Counted from the first letter of the stretch, positions 1 to 7,325 are shown. The stretch is DNA of 18,815 nucleotides from JBNGDW01 sp049975325 (GCA_049975325.1 JBNGDW010000024.1:1-18815); one strand, 5' to 3'. The notes: generated by a model not told the origin, from the letters alone. A program made the numbers and translations.

Positions 1-423
1 ACAACTATAAAGGACTGGAGGAAACAAGATGGGCAGCATATCAAAAGAGGAAAGGCAACTTCTAATATCTGTACAAACGAATCTCTCTGTGTGCTCGCGG
101 CAGCGGTTTATATGGCACTTATGGGTAAAAAGGGCTTGTACGAAGTCGCAAGACAATCTACTGTCAAGTCGCACTATCTTTTTGAAAAAATTAAACAGCT
201 TAAGGGATTTTCTCCAGCCAATCAGGCACCTTTCTTTAAAGAATTTGCAGTCAAGACGCCCAGACCTCCCCAACCACTGATTGAAAAGATGCAAGAAAGG
301 GGCTATTTTGCTGGTGTGGATATTTCCCCATACGGCTACCATGACCACTTGCTGATAGCTGTCACAGAAAAAAGGACAAAAGACGAGATAGACAGTTTCA
401 TAAAAGAGTTACAAGCAATCTGA
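1..423 (+). CDS. gcvPA: Glycine dehydrogenase (decarboxylating) subunit 1, C-terminal part
   Basis: This is the C-terminal 140 residues of the alpha subunit of the two-subunit glycine cleavage P-protein. That enzyme decarboxylates glycine with PLP and passes the aminomethyl group to the lipoyl H-protein. The frame is open from base 1, so the gene is cut by the window edge. Visible family features are the stretch KATSNICTNESLC followed by LAAAVYMALMGKKGL, and near the end the segment ending GYFAGVDIS. A GTG at 91 could be mistaken for a start, but it lies inside this conserved stretch. The gene ends 18 bases before gcvPB, the usual order for split P-proteins. The assignment is firm. The rest of the gene and any upstream gcvT or gcvH lie outside the window. 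Confidence 0.93.
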   Translation, partial: TTIKDWRKQDGQHIKRGKATSNICTNESLCVLAAAVYMALMGKKGLYEVARQSTVKSHYLFEKIKQLKGFSPANQAPFFKEFAVKTPRPPQPLIEKMQERGYFAGVDISPYGYHDHLLIAVTEKRTKDEIDSFIKELQAI

Positions 424-441
424 TGAGCAAAGGATACCAAA

Positions 442-1908
442 ATGATGGAAACAAAAACAATATTTGAGAAAAGCGTATCGGGAAGAAAGGGATATACCCT
501 ACCAAAGTGCGAGATAGAGCAGAATATTGAGAATCTTTTCCCCCAAACTATACTTCGCAAAAATACTCCCAACCTGCCAGAGGTTAGCGAATTTGATGTA
601 ATGAGACATTATATCGAGCTTTCTTCCAAAAACCACTTTATTGAGAAGGGATTTTATCCGCTCGGCTCTTGTACAATGAAATATAATCCCAAAATAAATG
701 ATATTGTGAACACCCTGCCCGGCTTAACCTCTCTTCATCCTTATCAACCAGAAGATACTGTGCAGGGTGCTCTCCAGATTATATATGAACTCCAGCAAGA
801 GTTAGCCAAAATAGCAGGAATGAAAGCAGTATCACTGCAACCAGTGGCTGGAGCGCATGGCGAATATACTGGAACAAATATCATATACCACTACCATAAA
901 CTCAGAGGAAACAAGAAGACAAAGATAATTATGCCAGATTCTGCTCATGGAACTAATCCAGCTACTTCTGCCCTTCATGGCTACGATGTTGTAGAAATTC
1001 CATCAGACTCCGAAGGTAAGGTTGATATCAAAAAACTACGGGAAGCAATAGATGATGAAGTTGCGGGATTTATGCTGACAAACCCTAATACCCTTGGAGT
1101 GTTTGAAACCAATGTGCAAGAAATTTCCAAACTTATTCATTCAGTTGATGGTTTAATGTATATGGATGGTGCGAATCTTAATGCAATGCTTGGCTATATA
1201 TGTCCGGGTGCAATGGGATTTGACATTGTCCATTTCAATCTTCATAAGACCTTTTCAACACCTCATGGCGGTGGTGGTCCCGGCGGAGGCGCACTCGGAG
1301 TAGTAGAGAAACTGGTAGATTTTCTTCCTGTCCCACAAGTAAATAAAAAGGAAGATAAATTTTTCCTTGATTATGCTATTCCTCACTCCATTGGCAAAGT
1401 TCATTCCTTCTATGGAAATTTTATTGTTACTGCACGAGCCTATATATATCTCTGGATGTTAGGAGGAGAGGGCCTACGGCGGGTGGCAGAAAATGCTGTT
1501 ATAAATGCAAATTATCTTATGCATAAACTGAAAGATATCTATCCAGTCCCACACCAGAAAGATGTTATGCATGAGTTTGTAGCCTCTGGCGAACCGATCC
1601 GCAAATATGGCGTGAAAACTCTTGATATTGCCAAAAGACTGCTCGATTTTGGAGTACACGCTCCCACAATCTATTTCCCTCTTATCGTGAAAGAGGCACT
1701 GATGATCGAGCCTACCGACACAGAAAGCAAAGAAACAATTGATTACTTTGTTCAAGTAATGAAAAAGATTGCTGAAGAAGCCGAGAAAGAGCCAGAGAAA
1801 CTAAAAAATGCGCCTTTTAACACGCCAGTAAGAAGACTGGATGAAGTTTATGCTATAAAAAATCTTGATATACGCTTTACTTTCAAAGAGGACAGGGATG
1901 AAGTATAG
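442..1908 (+). CDS. gcvPB: Glycine dehydrogenase (decarboxylating) subunit 2
   Basis: This is the beta subunit of the split glycine cleavage P-protein, which carries the PLP-binding lysine. It has 488 residues, normal for the family. The motif NLHKTFSTPHGGGGPG contains the Schiff-base lysine, here Lys269. Other family signatures are FYPLGSCTMKYNPK near residue 72 and the glycine-rich loop after the lysine. Two adjacent ATG codons (442 and 445) could start it; I chose the first. It follows gcvPA closely, and its last codons overlap the start of the ferredoxin gene by 11 bases, so translation is probably coupled. With gcvPA it forms the active heterotetramer in the cytoplasm. No frame damage is visible. 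Confidence 0.96.
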   Translation: MMETKTIFEKSVSGRKGYTLPKCEIEQNIENLFPQTILRKNTPNLPEVSEFDVMRHYIELSSKNHFIEKGFYPLGSCTMKYNPKINDIVNTLPGLTSLHPYQPEDTVQGALQIIYELQQELAKIAGMKAVSLQPVAGAHGEYTGTNIIYHYHKLRGNKKTKIIMPDSAHGTNPATSALHGYDVVEIPSDSEGKVDIKKLREAIDDEVAGFMLTNPNTLGVFETNVQEISKLIHSVDGLMYMDGANLNAMLGYICPGAMGFDIVHFNLHKTFSTPHGGGGPGGGALGVVEKLVDFLPVPQVNKKEDKFFLDYAIPHSIGKVHSFYGNFIVTARAYIYLWMLGGEGLRRVAENAVINANYLMHKLKDIYPVPHQKDVMHEFVASGEPIRKYGVKTLDIAKRLLDFGVHAPTIYFPLIVKEALMIEPTDTESKETIDYFVQVMKKIAEEAEKEPEKLKNAPFNTPVRRLDEVYAIKNLDIRFTFKEDRDEV

Positions 1909-2107
1909 AATAATCGCCGAACAATGTGATATTTGTGGCTCGTGTGCTGCCGTATGTGCTCCAGCTGCTATCAAAATATCTGAGTTTACGGCTGTAATTG
2001 ATCAGGAGAGATGCACAGGATGTAAAAAATGCTTTATAATTTGCCCTGTAGGTGCCATTACTGAGGTTAAAATTATGAACGCAAGGGAGATATCTGATGA
2101 AGATTAA
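1898..2107 (+). CDS. Small 2[4Fe-4S] ferredoxin, likely electron donor to the adjacent reductase
   Basis: This is a 69-residue bacterial-type ferredoxin. It has two cysteine sets, C10/C13/C16/C20 and C39/C42/C45/C49, each with C-x2-C-x2-C-x3-C spacing, enough for two [4Fe-4S] clusters. The second set is followed directly by Pro; the first has Ala then Pro. The open frame reaches back to 1865, but ATG 1898 has a purine-rich site just upstream and gives a normal ferredoxin length, so I prefer it. It overlaps gcvPB by 11 bases and the next gene by 11 bases. In Methanosarcina acetivorans a ferredoxin encoded next to geranylgeranyl reductase is needed for full lipid reduction. By analogy this one probably feeds electrons to the downstream flavoprotein. 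That partner role is inferred. Confidence 0.88.
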   Translation: MKYRIIAEQCDICGSCAAVCAPAAIKISEFTAVIDQERCTGCKKCFIICPVGAITEVKIMNAREISDED

Positions 2108-3278
2108 AGATTCCTATGATGTAGTAGTTGTTGGCAGTGGTCCGGCTGGTGGGATAACAGCACTTTACGCTGCCAATAATGGTGCATCCGTCCTTATACT
2201 GGAACGAGATAGGGAGATTGGGCTTCCGGTGAGATGTGCGGAAGGAATATCAAGAAAAGGACTTACACAATGTTTGGAACCTGATGAACGCTGGATAGCA
2301 AATCATATTGAAGGTGGAAAATTATATGCTCCAAATGGTACCAGTTGCGAGCTTATTGTCGAGGCAATTGGTGACGGCTTTATCCTCGAAAGAAAAATAT
2401 TTGATGCAGCAATCTGCCAGTTAGCCGCAGAAGAGGGGGCAGATATCCTGACAAAGGCTGATGTTTACGACCTTATGTGGGAAAATGGAGAGATCTGCGG
2501 AGTGAAGTTCAGACATTTCACCACCCCAAAAACTGTAAAGGCAAATATCGTGGTAGGCGCTGATGGTCCTGAATCTCGTATCGGCAGAATGGCAGGCTTG
2601 AAAACTGACCTCGGATTAAATGACATAGAATCAACCGCGCAGTATGTGCTTACAAACATCTCGATAGAGCCTCATCTCTGCCATTTTTATTTTGGAAATG
2701 AACTGGCACCGGGTGGATATGCATGGGCCTTTCCAAAAAGCAAAAATATGGCAAATGTCGGCATCGGGGTAATTCAGAAAAGAACCTCAGGCAAAACAGC
2801 AAAAGACTTGCTCGATAGATTTGTCTCAGAACATTTTCCAAAGGCAAAGGTTATATCTTTTATTGCAGGCTCCGTGCCAACTGCAGTCACATTAGAAAAG
2901 ATTACAGCAGACCATCTTATGCTAGTTGGTGACACAGCACATCAGGTAAACCCGTTAACTGGCGGTGGATTGAGTAATATCCTTTTCGCTGGGAAAATAG
3001 CCGGAGAAGTGGCAGGAGAAGCTGCAAAAACAAAAGATTTCTCTGATCAATTCCTGAAAAAATACCGAAAAATCTGGTGGAAAGAGAAAGGGAATCAGCA
3101 GAAAGTTCTGCACAAGCTCAAAGAAATAATCTTCAACTTCCCAGATGAAAAACTCAATGATCTTGCTGATACTCTAAATACTATTCCAAAAGAGAAGTTA
3201 ACGCTTAAAGAACTCTTCAAAACAGCTATTCGTGAACACCCCCTATTAGTAGCAGAGCTTGTGCGGGTTTATTTTTAA
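2097..3278 (+). CDS. Geranylgeranyl reductase family FAD-dependent oxidoreductase
   Basis: This 393-residue flavoprotein belongs to the geranylgeranyl reductase family, whose members saturate isoprenoid double bonds in archaeal lipids, chlorophyll side chains or quinone tails. The FAD Rossmann motif GSGPAG lies at residues 13-18. Cys47 in LPVRCAEG matches the position of the conserved cysteine of the Sulfolobus enzyme. The family motif YAWAFP followed by GIG lies near residues 207-221, and GDTAHQVNPLTGGG near 277 is the second FAD site. A good ribosome site (AGGGAG) precedes ATG 2097. It overlaps the ferredoxin gene, which supports a shared function. The substrate is unknown: archaeal-type ether lipid, polyprenyl phosphate or menaquinone are all possible in a bacterium. 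Confidence 0.88.
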   Translation: MKIKDSYDVVVVGSGPAGGITALYAANNGASVLILERDREIGLPVRCAEGISRKGLTQCLEPDERWIANHIEGGKLYAPNGTSCELIVEAIGDGFILERKIFDAAICQLAAEEGADILTKADVYDLMWENGEICGVKFRHFTTPKTVKANIVVGADGPESRIGRMAGLKTDLGLNDIESTAQYVLTNISIEPHLCHFYFGNELAPGGYAWAFPKSKNMANVGIGVIQKRTSGKTAKDLLDRFVSEHFPKAKVISFIAGSVPTAVTLEKITADHLMLVGDTAHQVNPLTGGGLSNILFAGKIAGEVAGEAAKTKDFSDQFLKKYRKIWWKEKGNQQKVLHKLKEIIFNFPDEKLNDLADTLNTIPKEKLTLKELFKTAIREHPLLVAELVRVYF

Positions 3279-3358
3279 ATATTGCTTAAAAAACTACCCC
3301 GTATGATTCCAGAGATAATGTAGTTCGCTTTCTCATACTCAAAAGTTTATTCTTAATT

Positions 3359-4240
3359 TTAGATTGAAACGCCCAAGGTAATTCTGACAAGGAAGCCGAT
3401 AAAGAAGGTTAATCCAGCAACCCCTAGGCTTATACCTGCCATTTCAAAAAATCTGCTTGTAAATTTTAGATCTTTTGCTACTGAAATATAAAAATTAAAA
3501 ACTAATATTATTATAACCGCTATTATCAGGGTTATTCCCAAACTTAAAAAATAGTTCTCTGTTATCAACAAATAAGGAAGTATTAAGAGGGCTACCGTAA
3601 TTAAATAGGCAATTCCAGTATATGTAGCAGATCTCAACGCCCTCTCGTTGTTTTCTGCCCGTTTTGATAAATACTCAGAGGCTGCCATTGATAGGGAAGC
3701 CGCAATTCCTGTTATCAGCCCTGATGTAGCAATTAATATCCCATTTTGCAGGGCAAAGGTTAAGCCAGCTAACGCACCTGTTAATTCAACCAAAGCATCG
3801 TTTAATCCCAAAACAATTGATCCCACATAATTCAATCTTTCTTCCTCTATCATGGCTAAAAGTTCATTTTCATGTTTATCTTCATCTTCCTCAATTTTCC
3901 TTGCTTCTGGAACAATGGAAGAAACTTCTTCATAGGAAATTTGAGCACCTTTCTCTCTTTTCTCCATTAATTTCAAGCCGAAGGTCAGTCCGAATATTTT
4001 GGAAAGGATAAAGTAAAAAAATATCTTGAAGCGATTTGGCTCGACCTTTTCTTTCGTATACTTCTTCCATAAATCATGATGTCTGAGTTCTTCATCAGCT
4101 ATACTCTCTAAAACTTCTTTGTTGTTTGTATCCTTAATTGACCTTGCTAGGCGCTTATATATCATATATTCAGTTAGTTCGTTTTTCTGAAAGCTCAGCA
4201 GCTTGTTTTTCATGTTGTAATCACTTTCAATATACTCCAT
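3359..4240 (-). CDS. Ferritin-like domain fused to VIT1/CCC1 iron transporter
   Basis: This 293-residue membrane protein joins an N-terminal ferritin-like (rubrerythrin-type) helical domain to a VIT1/CCC1 transporter domain. Residues about 15-135 carry glutamate and histidine ligands of the diiron type, including E21, E24, the EELRHH stretch near 50-55 and a second helix with EEDEDKHENE. From about residue 137 there are five hydrophobic segments, beginning LNYVGSIVLGLNDALVELTGA, typical of VIT1. The related MbfA of alphaproteobacteria exports iron. A strong ribosome site (GGAGG, seven bases upstream) supports ATG 4240 over the internal ATG at residue 10. It is the last gene of the minus-strand block. 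Iron or manganese export or detoxification is the likely role; the exact metal is inferred. Confidence 0.85.
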   Translation of the reverse strand: MEYIESDYNMKNKLLSFQKNELTEYMIYKRLARSIKDTNNKEVLESIADEELRHHDLWKKYTKEKVEPNRFKIFFYFILSKIFGLTFGLKLMEKREKGAQISYEEVSSIVPEARKIEEDEDKHENELLAMIEEERLNYVGSIVLGLNDALVELTGALAGLTFALQNGILIATSGLITGIAASLSMAASEYLSKRAENNERALRSATYTGIAYLITVALLILPYLLITENYFLSLGITLIIAVIIILVFNFYISVAKDLKFTSRFFEMAGISLGVAGLTFFIGFLVRITLGVSI

Positions 4241-4346
4241 TTTTATGCCTCCGACCTATAACTCTATTTTGCCAAGAATCTTATCCTTCCTCTATTATGA
4301 TATATCGTGTGGGACTTCGCCAAAAATCCATCTTAAAAATCAGAAG

Positions 4347-5057
4347 CTATATAGACTCGTACTCTTCCTTATCAATTATTTCTCTTAGTTTCTTTATTTT
4401 AGAATCTTCACCTAAGACAATTATAACATCACCTTTTTCTATTTTGGTACTTGCTTTGGGGTTGAATATGCTCTTATTTTCTTTTTTCCTCACAGCAATG
4501 ACTATCAAATCTGCCTTGTCAGGCAAAGCAATTTCTCTGAGGGTTTTACCAGTCATCCAGGACCTCTCTGGAATTTTTGCTTCTTCAAGTTGCAGGTCCT
4601 TTTCTGGAGTATGGATGATCGTTTCAAGGAATGATACTATGTTTGGTCTAGTTGCCATAAAAGCTAATCTATTGCCAGCAATCTCAGACTCCAAAACAAC
4701 TCTTTTTATTCCAGCATAGGAAAGTTTCTTAACTGACTCAGGGTCATTAACTTTTGCAATTATATCTATATCGGGGACTATACTTTTTACAGTTAAAGAG
4801 GCGAACAGATTATCAACATCCGAGGGCAATGCTAAAATAATACTTTTAGCCCTCTCAATCCCGGCATCTAAAAGGACCGATTCATTTTTGGCATCTCCAG
4901 TGATATAGGGAATGTCTGCTTTTATTTCCTCGAGTAATTGCTGAATTTTTTCCTCTGATTTATCCACAATTACAAAATCTTTCTTTTCTTTAAGCAGGTT
5001 TTGGCAGACAAAAAATCCAGTAGTGCCTACCCCAACTACAATATAGTGTTTGCTCAT
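4347..5057 (-). CDS. RCK (TrkA-N/TrkA-C) domain protein, regulatory half of a K+ channel
   Basis: This is a 236-residue cytoplasmic RCK module. It contains a Rossmann TrkA-N domain with GVGTTG at residues 9-14 and an acidic residue ending beta-2 (VIVD). A TrkA-C domain follows at about 150-230, ending in GDVIIVLGEDSKIKKL. Such domains bind nucleotides or Ca2+ and gate K+ channels. The gene starts five bases after the stop of the two-TM pore gene, in a different frame. In MthK-type channels the two parts are one protein. Here the reading frame stays open upstream of ATG 5057 back to a TAG at 5084-5082, so a one-base frame change would fuse them. Spacing of GGAGG (5090-5086) to this ATG is long. 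It may be made separately, as MthK makes a free RCK from an internal Met. Confidence 0.85.
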   Translation of the reverse strand: MSKHYIVVGVGTTGFFVCQNLLKEKKDFVIVDKSEEKIQQLLEEIKADIPYITGDAKNESVLLDAGIERAKSIILALPSDVDNLFASLTVKSIVPDIDIIAKVNDPESVKKLSYAGIKRVVLESEIAGNRLAFMATRPNIVSFLETIIHTPEKDLQLEEAKIPERSWMTGKTLREIALPDKADLIVIAVRKKENKSIFNPKASTKIEKGDVIIVLGEDSKIKKLREIIDKEEYESI

Positions 5058-5062
5058 ATCAT

Positions 5063-5386
5063 TTATTTTTTCATTCTTCTTCTAGCCTCCAAAATATGCC
5101 TCATTTCGCCTTCGACAATGAAAGAAGTTAAGATAGAAAGGGAATACAAAACTACTGTAATCCCCGAAAGTATTAAAATTATTGTAAATATTTGTGTAGC
5201 CTGGGTAAGGGTGGATGGCAGGGTATATCCAACTGTACTTAAGGTAATAATTGTGAAAAAGAAGGATTCTAGGAAGTCCCAGTCTTCTAATATCATGTAT
5301 CCCACTGTCCCTACTAAGACAATCAAGATTATAATAGCCAGAGCAATCAGAAGACGACGAATCTTTAAGGCTAATGTCTCTCTCAT
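5063..5386 (-). CDS. Two-transmembrane K+ channel pore (ion-channel domain)
   Basis: This 107-residue membrane protein has two hydrophobic helices (about 11-33 and 66-90) around a pore loop. The loop carries the K+ selectivity filter T51-V52-G53-Y54. A glycine at residue 75 in the second helix sits where the gating hinge is expected. The C-terminus, EGEMRHILEARRRMKK, is the linker that in full-length channels runs directly into the RCK domain; here a TAA at 5065-5063 ends it. The stop follows a run of six A. Reading one base back at that run gives MKKINDMSKHYIVVG, a natural junction to the next gene. The protein therefore looks like the front half of an MthK-like channel that is split in frame. 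The ribosome site is poor, with AGGA 17 bases away. Confidence 0.82.
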   Translation of the reverse strand: MRETLALKIRRLLIALAIIILIVLVGTVGYMILEDWDFLESFFFTIITLSTVGYTLPSTLTQATQIFTIILILSGITVVLYSLSILTSFIVEGEMRHILEARRRMKK

Positions 5387-5459
5387 TTTAATGCAAAAGG
5401 GTTCCTTTCTTAAGCCTAATTTTATTACCTTAATAGTCGAATTTATTAAAGATTTCTAA

Positions 5460-5489
5460 ATTATTATCATTTTCTTAACCCTCTGTCAA
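5460..5489 (-). promoter_or_regulatory. Candidate sigma-70 type promoter for the channel gene
   Basis: The minus strand has a perfect TTGACA at 5489-5484. It is followed by AATAAT 18 bases on (5465-5460), or GATAAT at 15 bases (5468-5463). The leader to the channel start would be about 65 bases. It contains a small hairpin, AAAGG/CCTTT, at 5396-5408 that would cover the AAGGA site. The call rests on sequence match only. Confidence 0.4.
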
Positions 5490-5572
5490 GACTCCTGCTT
5501 AAGGTTTAATAAATGTCTCTTTATAATCATTCTTTGCTCTCCACTTGTTTAAAAATATCTTCTTAGCTTTCT

Positions 5573-6136
5573 TCAATATTTAAATATTATCCCCACAGCT
5601 GCAGCTAAAGCAAGATAAACTATGGGGTGTTTCTTGAATTTTATCATAAGATAGATAATGATTACAAAAAGTATTATTGCTTTGAAATTGAATATAGAGA
5701 ATAAATTATGAGTTTCTGTAAAAAGTTCAAGATTAAAAAGGGCAACTTTTGCGACCTCATAAGCCGCCGCTCCTATTAGACCTATGACAGCTGGCCGTAA
5801 AGCATATAAACCGTGTTGTATGATCGGCTTTTCATTAATCTTTTCAAAGTAGTGAGCTATTAGACAAATTATTATTAGGGAAGGGGTTATAATACCAAGT
5901 ACGGCTATTAAACCACCGGGTATGCCACCTGTTTTGTATCCTACAAAAGTAGCGATGGTTATGCCAATAGGACCGGGTGTGGATTCAGATATTGCAATAA
6001 AATCTATTAAATCGTGAGCAGTTAACCAACCATATTTATAAACAAGTTCTTGCAGAAAAGGTATTGTTGCTAAGCCTCCACCAATTGCAAATAGTCCAAT
6101 CTTGAAGAATTCAAAATACAACAATAGATAAATCAT
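5573..6136 (-). CDS. chrA: ChrA-family (chromate transporter) half protein, second subunit
   Basis: This is a 187-residue half-size CHR-family membrane protein. The N-terminal motif FFKIGLFAIGGGLATIPFLQEL and the STPGPIGITIATFVGYKTGGIPGG stretch are the signature of the family. Several hydrophobic segments follow to the end. The open frame extends upstream to 6301, but that part is an overlap with the previous gene and lacks family sequence. ATG 6136 forms an ATGA overlap with the upstream stop and has AAAGGAAG before it, so I chose it. Paired short ChrA proteins work together and insert in opposite orientation in the cases studied. Known members export chromate, but many relatives have untested substrates, so the ion is uncertain. 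Confidence 0.88.
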   Translation of the reverse strand: MIYLLLYFEFFKIGLFAIGGGLATIPFLQELVYKYGWLTAHDLIDFIAISESTPGPIGITIATFVGYKTGGIPGGLIAVLGIITPSLIIICLIAHYFEKINEKPIIQHGLYALRPAVIGLIGAAAYEVAKVALFNLELFTETHNLFSIFNFKAIILFVIIIYLMIKFKKHPIVYLALAAAVGIIFKY

Positions 6137-6675
6137 CTGTTGGCTTCCTTTCTGCCCTGAATTATTATTCCTGCTATAAAAGATATTACCACAACTACTA
6201 CAGGAGATAGTTTCAAAAATGCGACTACGATAAAAGAGAGGGCAAATATTAATATTCCAATGTAGTCCTTTACTGACTTTTTCCACATATTTATTATACA
6301 ATTTAAAATGAGGGCAAAAACGGCAACTCTTAAGCCAGCAAATGCATGCTGAACTATTTTATAACTTTGAAATTTCTGAAAGAATATTGCAATGGTGGTT
6401 ATAATAATAAGAGAGGGGAAAACCATGCCTAAGGTGGCGAAAATTCCACCGGGTATTCCTCTCAGTTTATAACCAATGAATGTAGCAGTATTTACGGCAA
6501 TTATTCCTGGGGTACTTTGGCCAATAGCATAATAATCTATTACCTCCTCATCTGTTGCCCATTTTTGTTTTTTTACAACCTCTTCTCGTATCATTGGTAG
6601 CATTGCATAACCACCACCAAAAGTTAAACTACCAATTCTGGCAAATGTACTGAACAGTTTCCACAGTTGCTTCAT
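6133..6675 (-). CDS. chrA: ChrA-family (chromate transporter) half protein, first subunit
   Basis: This is the 180-residue partner of the downstream half-size ChrA protein. It begins WKLFSTFARIGSLTFGGGYAMLPMI and has the STPGIIAVNTATFIGYKLRGIPGG stretch seen in this family, followed by hydrophobic segments. The two paralogues share the GGG and STPG motifs but differ elsewhere, as expected for a two-component transporter. The stop overlaps the start of the second half (ATGA), indicating coupled translation. AAGGTGA lies 11 bases before the ATG. It follows arsC by about 150 bases on the same strand. The location with arsC suggests oxyanion resistance, but the transported ion is inferred from family membership only. 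Confidence 0.88.
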   Translation of the reverse strand: MKQLWKLFSTFARIGSLTFGGGYAMLPMIREEVVKKQKWATDEEVIDYYAIGQSTPGIIAVNTATFIGYKLRGIPGGIFATLGMVFPSLIIITTIAIFFQKFQSYKIVQHAFAGLRVAVFALILNCIINMWKKSVKDYIGILIFALSFIVVAFLKLSPVVVVVISFIAGIIIQGRKEANR

Positions 6676-6828
6676 AAATTTTCAAGTCACCTTATATAAT
6701 CTTATGCATTCCCATTTTGCCACCTTAAAGCACTATTCTCATCGAAATATGGTTGCTAAGATTAGTAATTCGTAACTTTATCATTATAAGATAAAAAGAC
6801 GATTTCCCAGGTATCAAGTTTTATAAAT

Positions 6829-7266
6829 TTATTTGGGATTAGAATATTTGTCCGTATTCTCAATAAAATCAATAATCTTGCTTTCGATTTGATCTCGCAC
6901 CTTTCTAAAAACCGCTAATTTTTCTTCATCAGAGCCCTCCACCGCAGCCGGATCTTCAAGGGGCCAATGCAATCTAACACTCACCCCGGGAAAGAACGGG
7001 CACTTCTCTTCTGCTCTTGAGCATACGGTTATTAAAAAATCAAACCGATCCTTCAAGTATTTATCCAAATTCTTTGAAAACTGACCATCCAGCTTTACGC
7101 CTTTTTCTTCCATCACTTTTATAGTATAAAGATTAATTTCGGAAGCTTCTAATCCTCCACTAAAAGCGTCAAATCTATCGTTACCATATCTCCTCAAAAA
7201 GGCTTCAGCCATTTGACTTCTCGCTGAATTACTTGAACATAAAAATAAAACCTTCGTTTTATTCAT
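6829..7266 (-). CDS. arsC: Thioredoxin-type arsenate reductase (low-MW phosphatase fold)
   Basis: This 145-residue protein reduces arsenate to arsenite with electrons from thioredoxin. The P-loop reads C10-SSNSA-R16-S, the active site of the low-molecular-weight phosphatase fold. Cys82 and Cys89 in VCSRAEEKCP are at the same numbers as the redox cysteines of the plasmid pI258 ArsC. This supports a reductase over a plain tyrosine phosphatase. The cysteine at position 15 of the pI258 enzyme is Ala here. An ATG at 7272 is in frame but sits directly on the AAAAGG site, so I chose 7266, with six bases of spacing. No arsR or arsenite pump is in the window; two ChrA genes follow. Inverted repeats lie just upstream. 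Confidence 0.85.
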   Translation of the reverse strand: MNKTKVLFLCSSNSARSQMAEAFLRRYGNDRFDAFSGGLEASEINLYTIKVMEEKGVKLDGQFSKNLDKYLKDRFDFLITVCSRAEEKCPFFPGVSVRLHWPLEDPAAVEGSDEEKLAVFRKVRDQIESKIIDFIENTDKYSNPK

Positions 7267-7281
7267 AACCATCCTTTTAGG

Positions 7282-7325
7282 GATGCTAGACTATAAATAT
7301 CTAGCCATTCTACTTTTTTAGCATC
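7282..7325. repeat. Nested inverted repeats upstream of arsC, candidate operator
   Basis: Two perfect inverted repeats share sequence here. GCTAGA (7285-7290) faces TCTAGC (7300-7305) across an AT-rich nine-base centre. GATGCTA (7282-7288) also faces TAGCATC (7319-7325). They lie 16-59 bases upstream of the arsC start. This fits a repressor site or a leader hairpin, but no regulator gene is nearby. Confidence 0.4.

Noticed and set aside
91..423. GTG at 91 as start of a separate small gene
   Set aside because: The frame is open to base 1 and the upstream residues match conserved glycine dehydrogenase sequence, so this is a gene cut by the window edge.
1865..1897. Longer N-terminus for the ferredoxin
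   Set aside because: It lies wholly in gcvPB coding sequence, and the first cysteine set fits the usual distance from ATG 1898.
3301..3338. GTATGA/TCATAC hairpin between convergent genes as terminator
   Set aside because: The loop is 26 bases and no proper T-run follows on either strand.
4138..4719. Plus-strand 193-codon open frame
   Set aside because: It is antisense to the RCK and ferritin-VIT1 genes and shows no recognisable protein features; it is a shadow frame.
5001..5459. Plus-strand 152-codon open frame
   Set aside because: It is antisense to the K+ channel pore gene, whose selectivity filter and helices are clear on the minus strand.
6137..6301. 55-residue N-terminal extension of the second ChrA half
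   Set aside because: The extension is out-of-frame overlap with the first ChrA gene and has no CHR-family pattern; an ATGA start at 6136 explains the gene.
6783..6788. TATAAT on the minus strand as a chrA promoter
   Set aside because: The best upstream TTGATA is 23 bases away, too far for a standard promoter; the match may be chance in AT-rich DNA.
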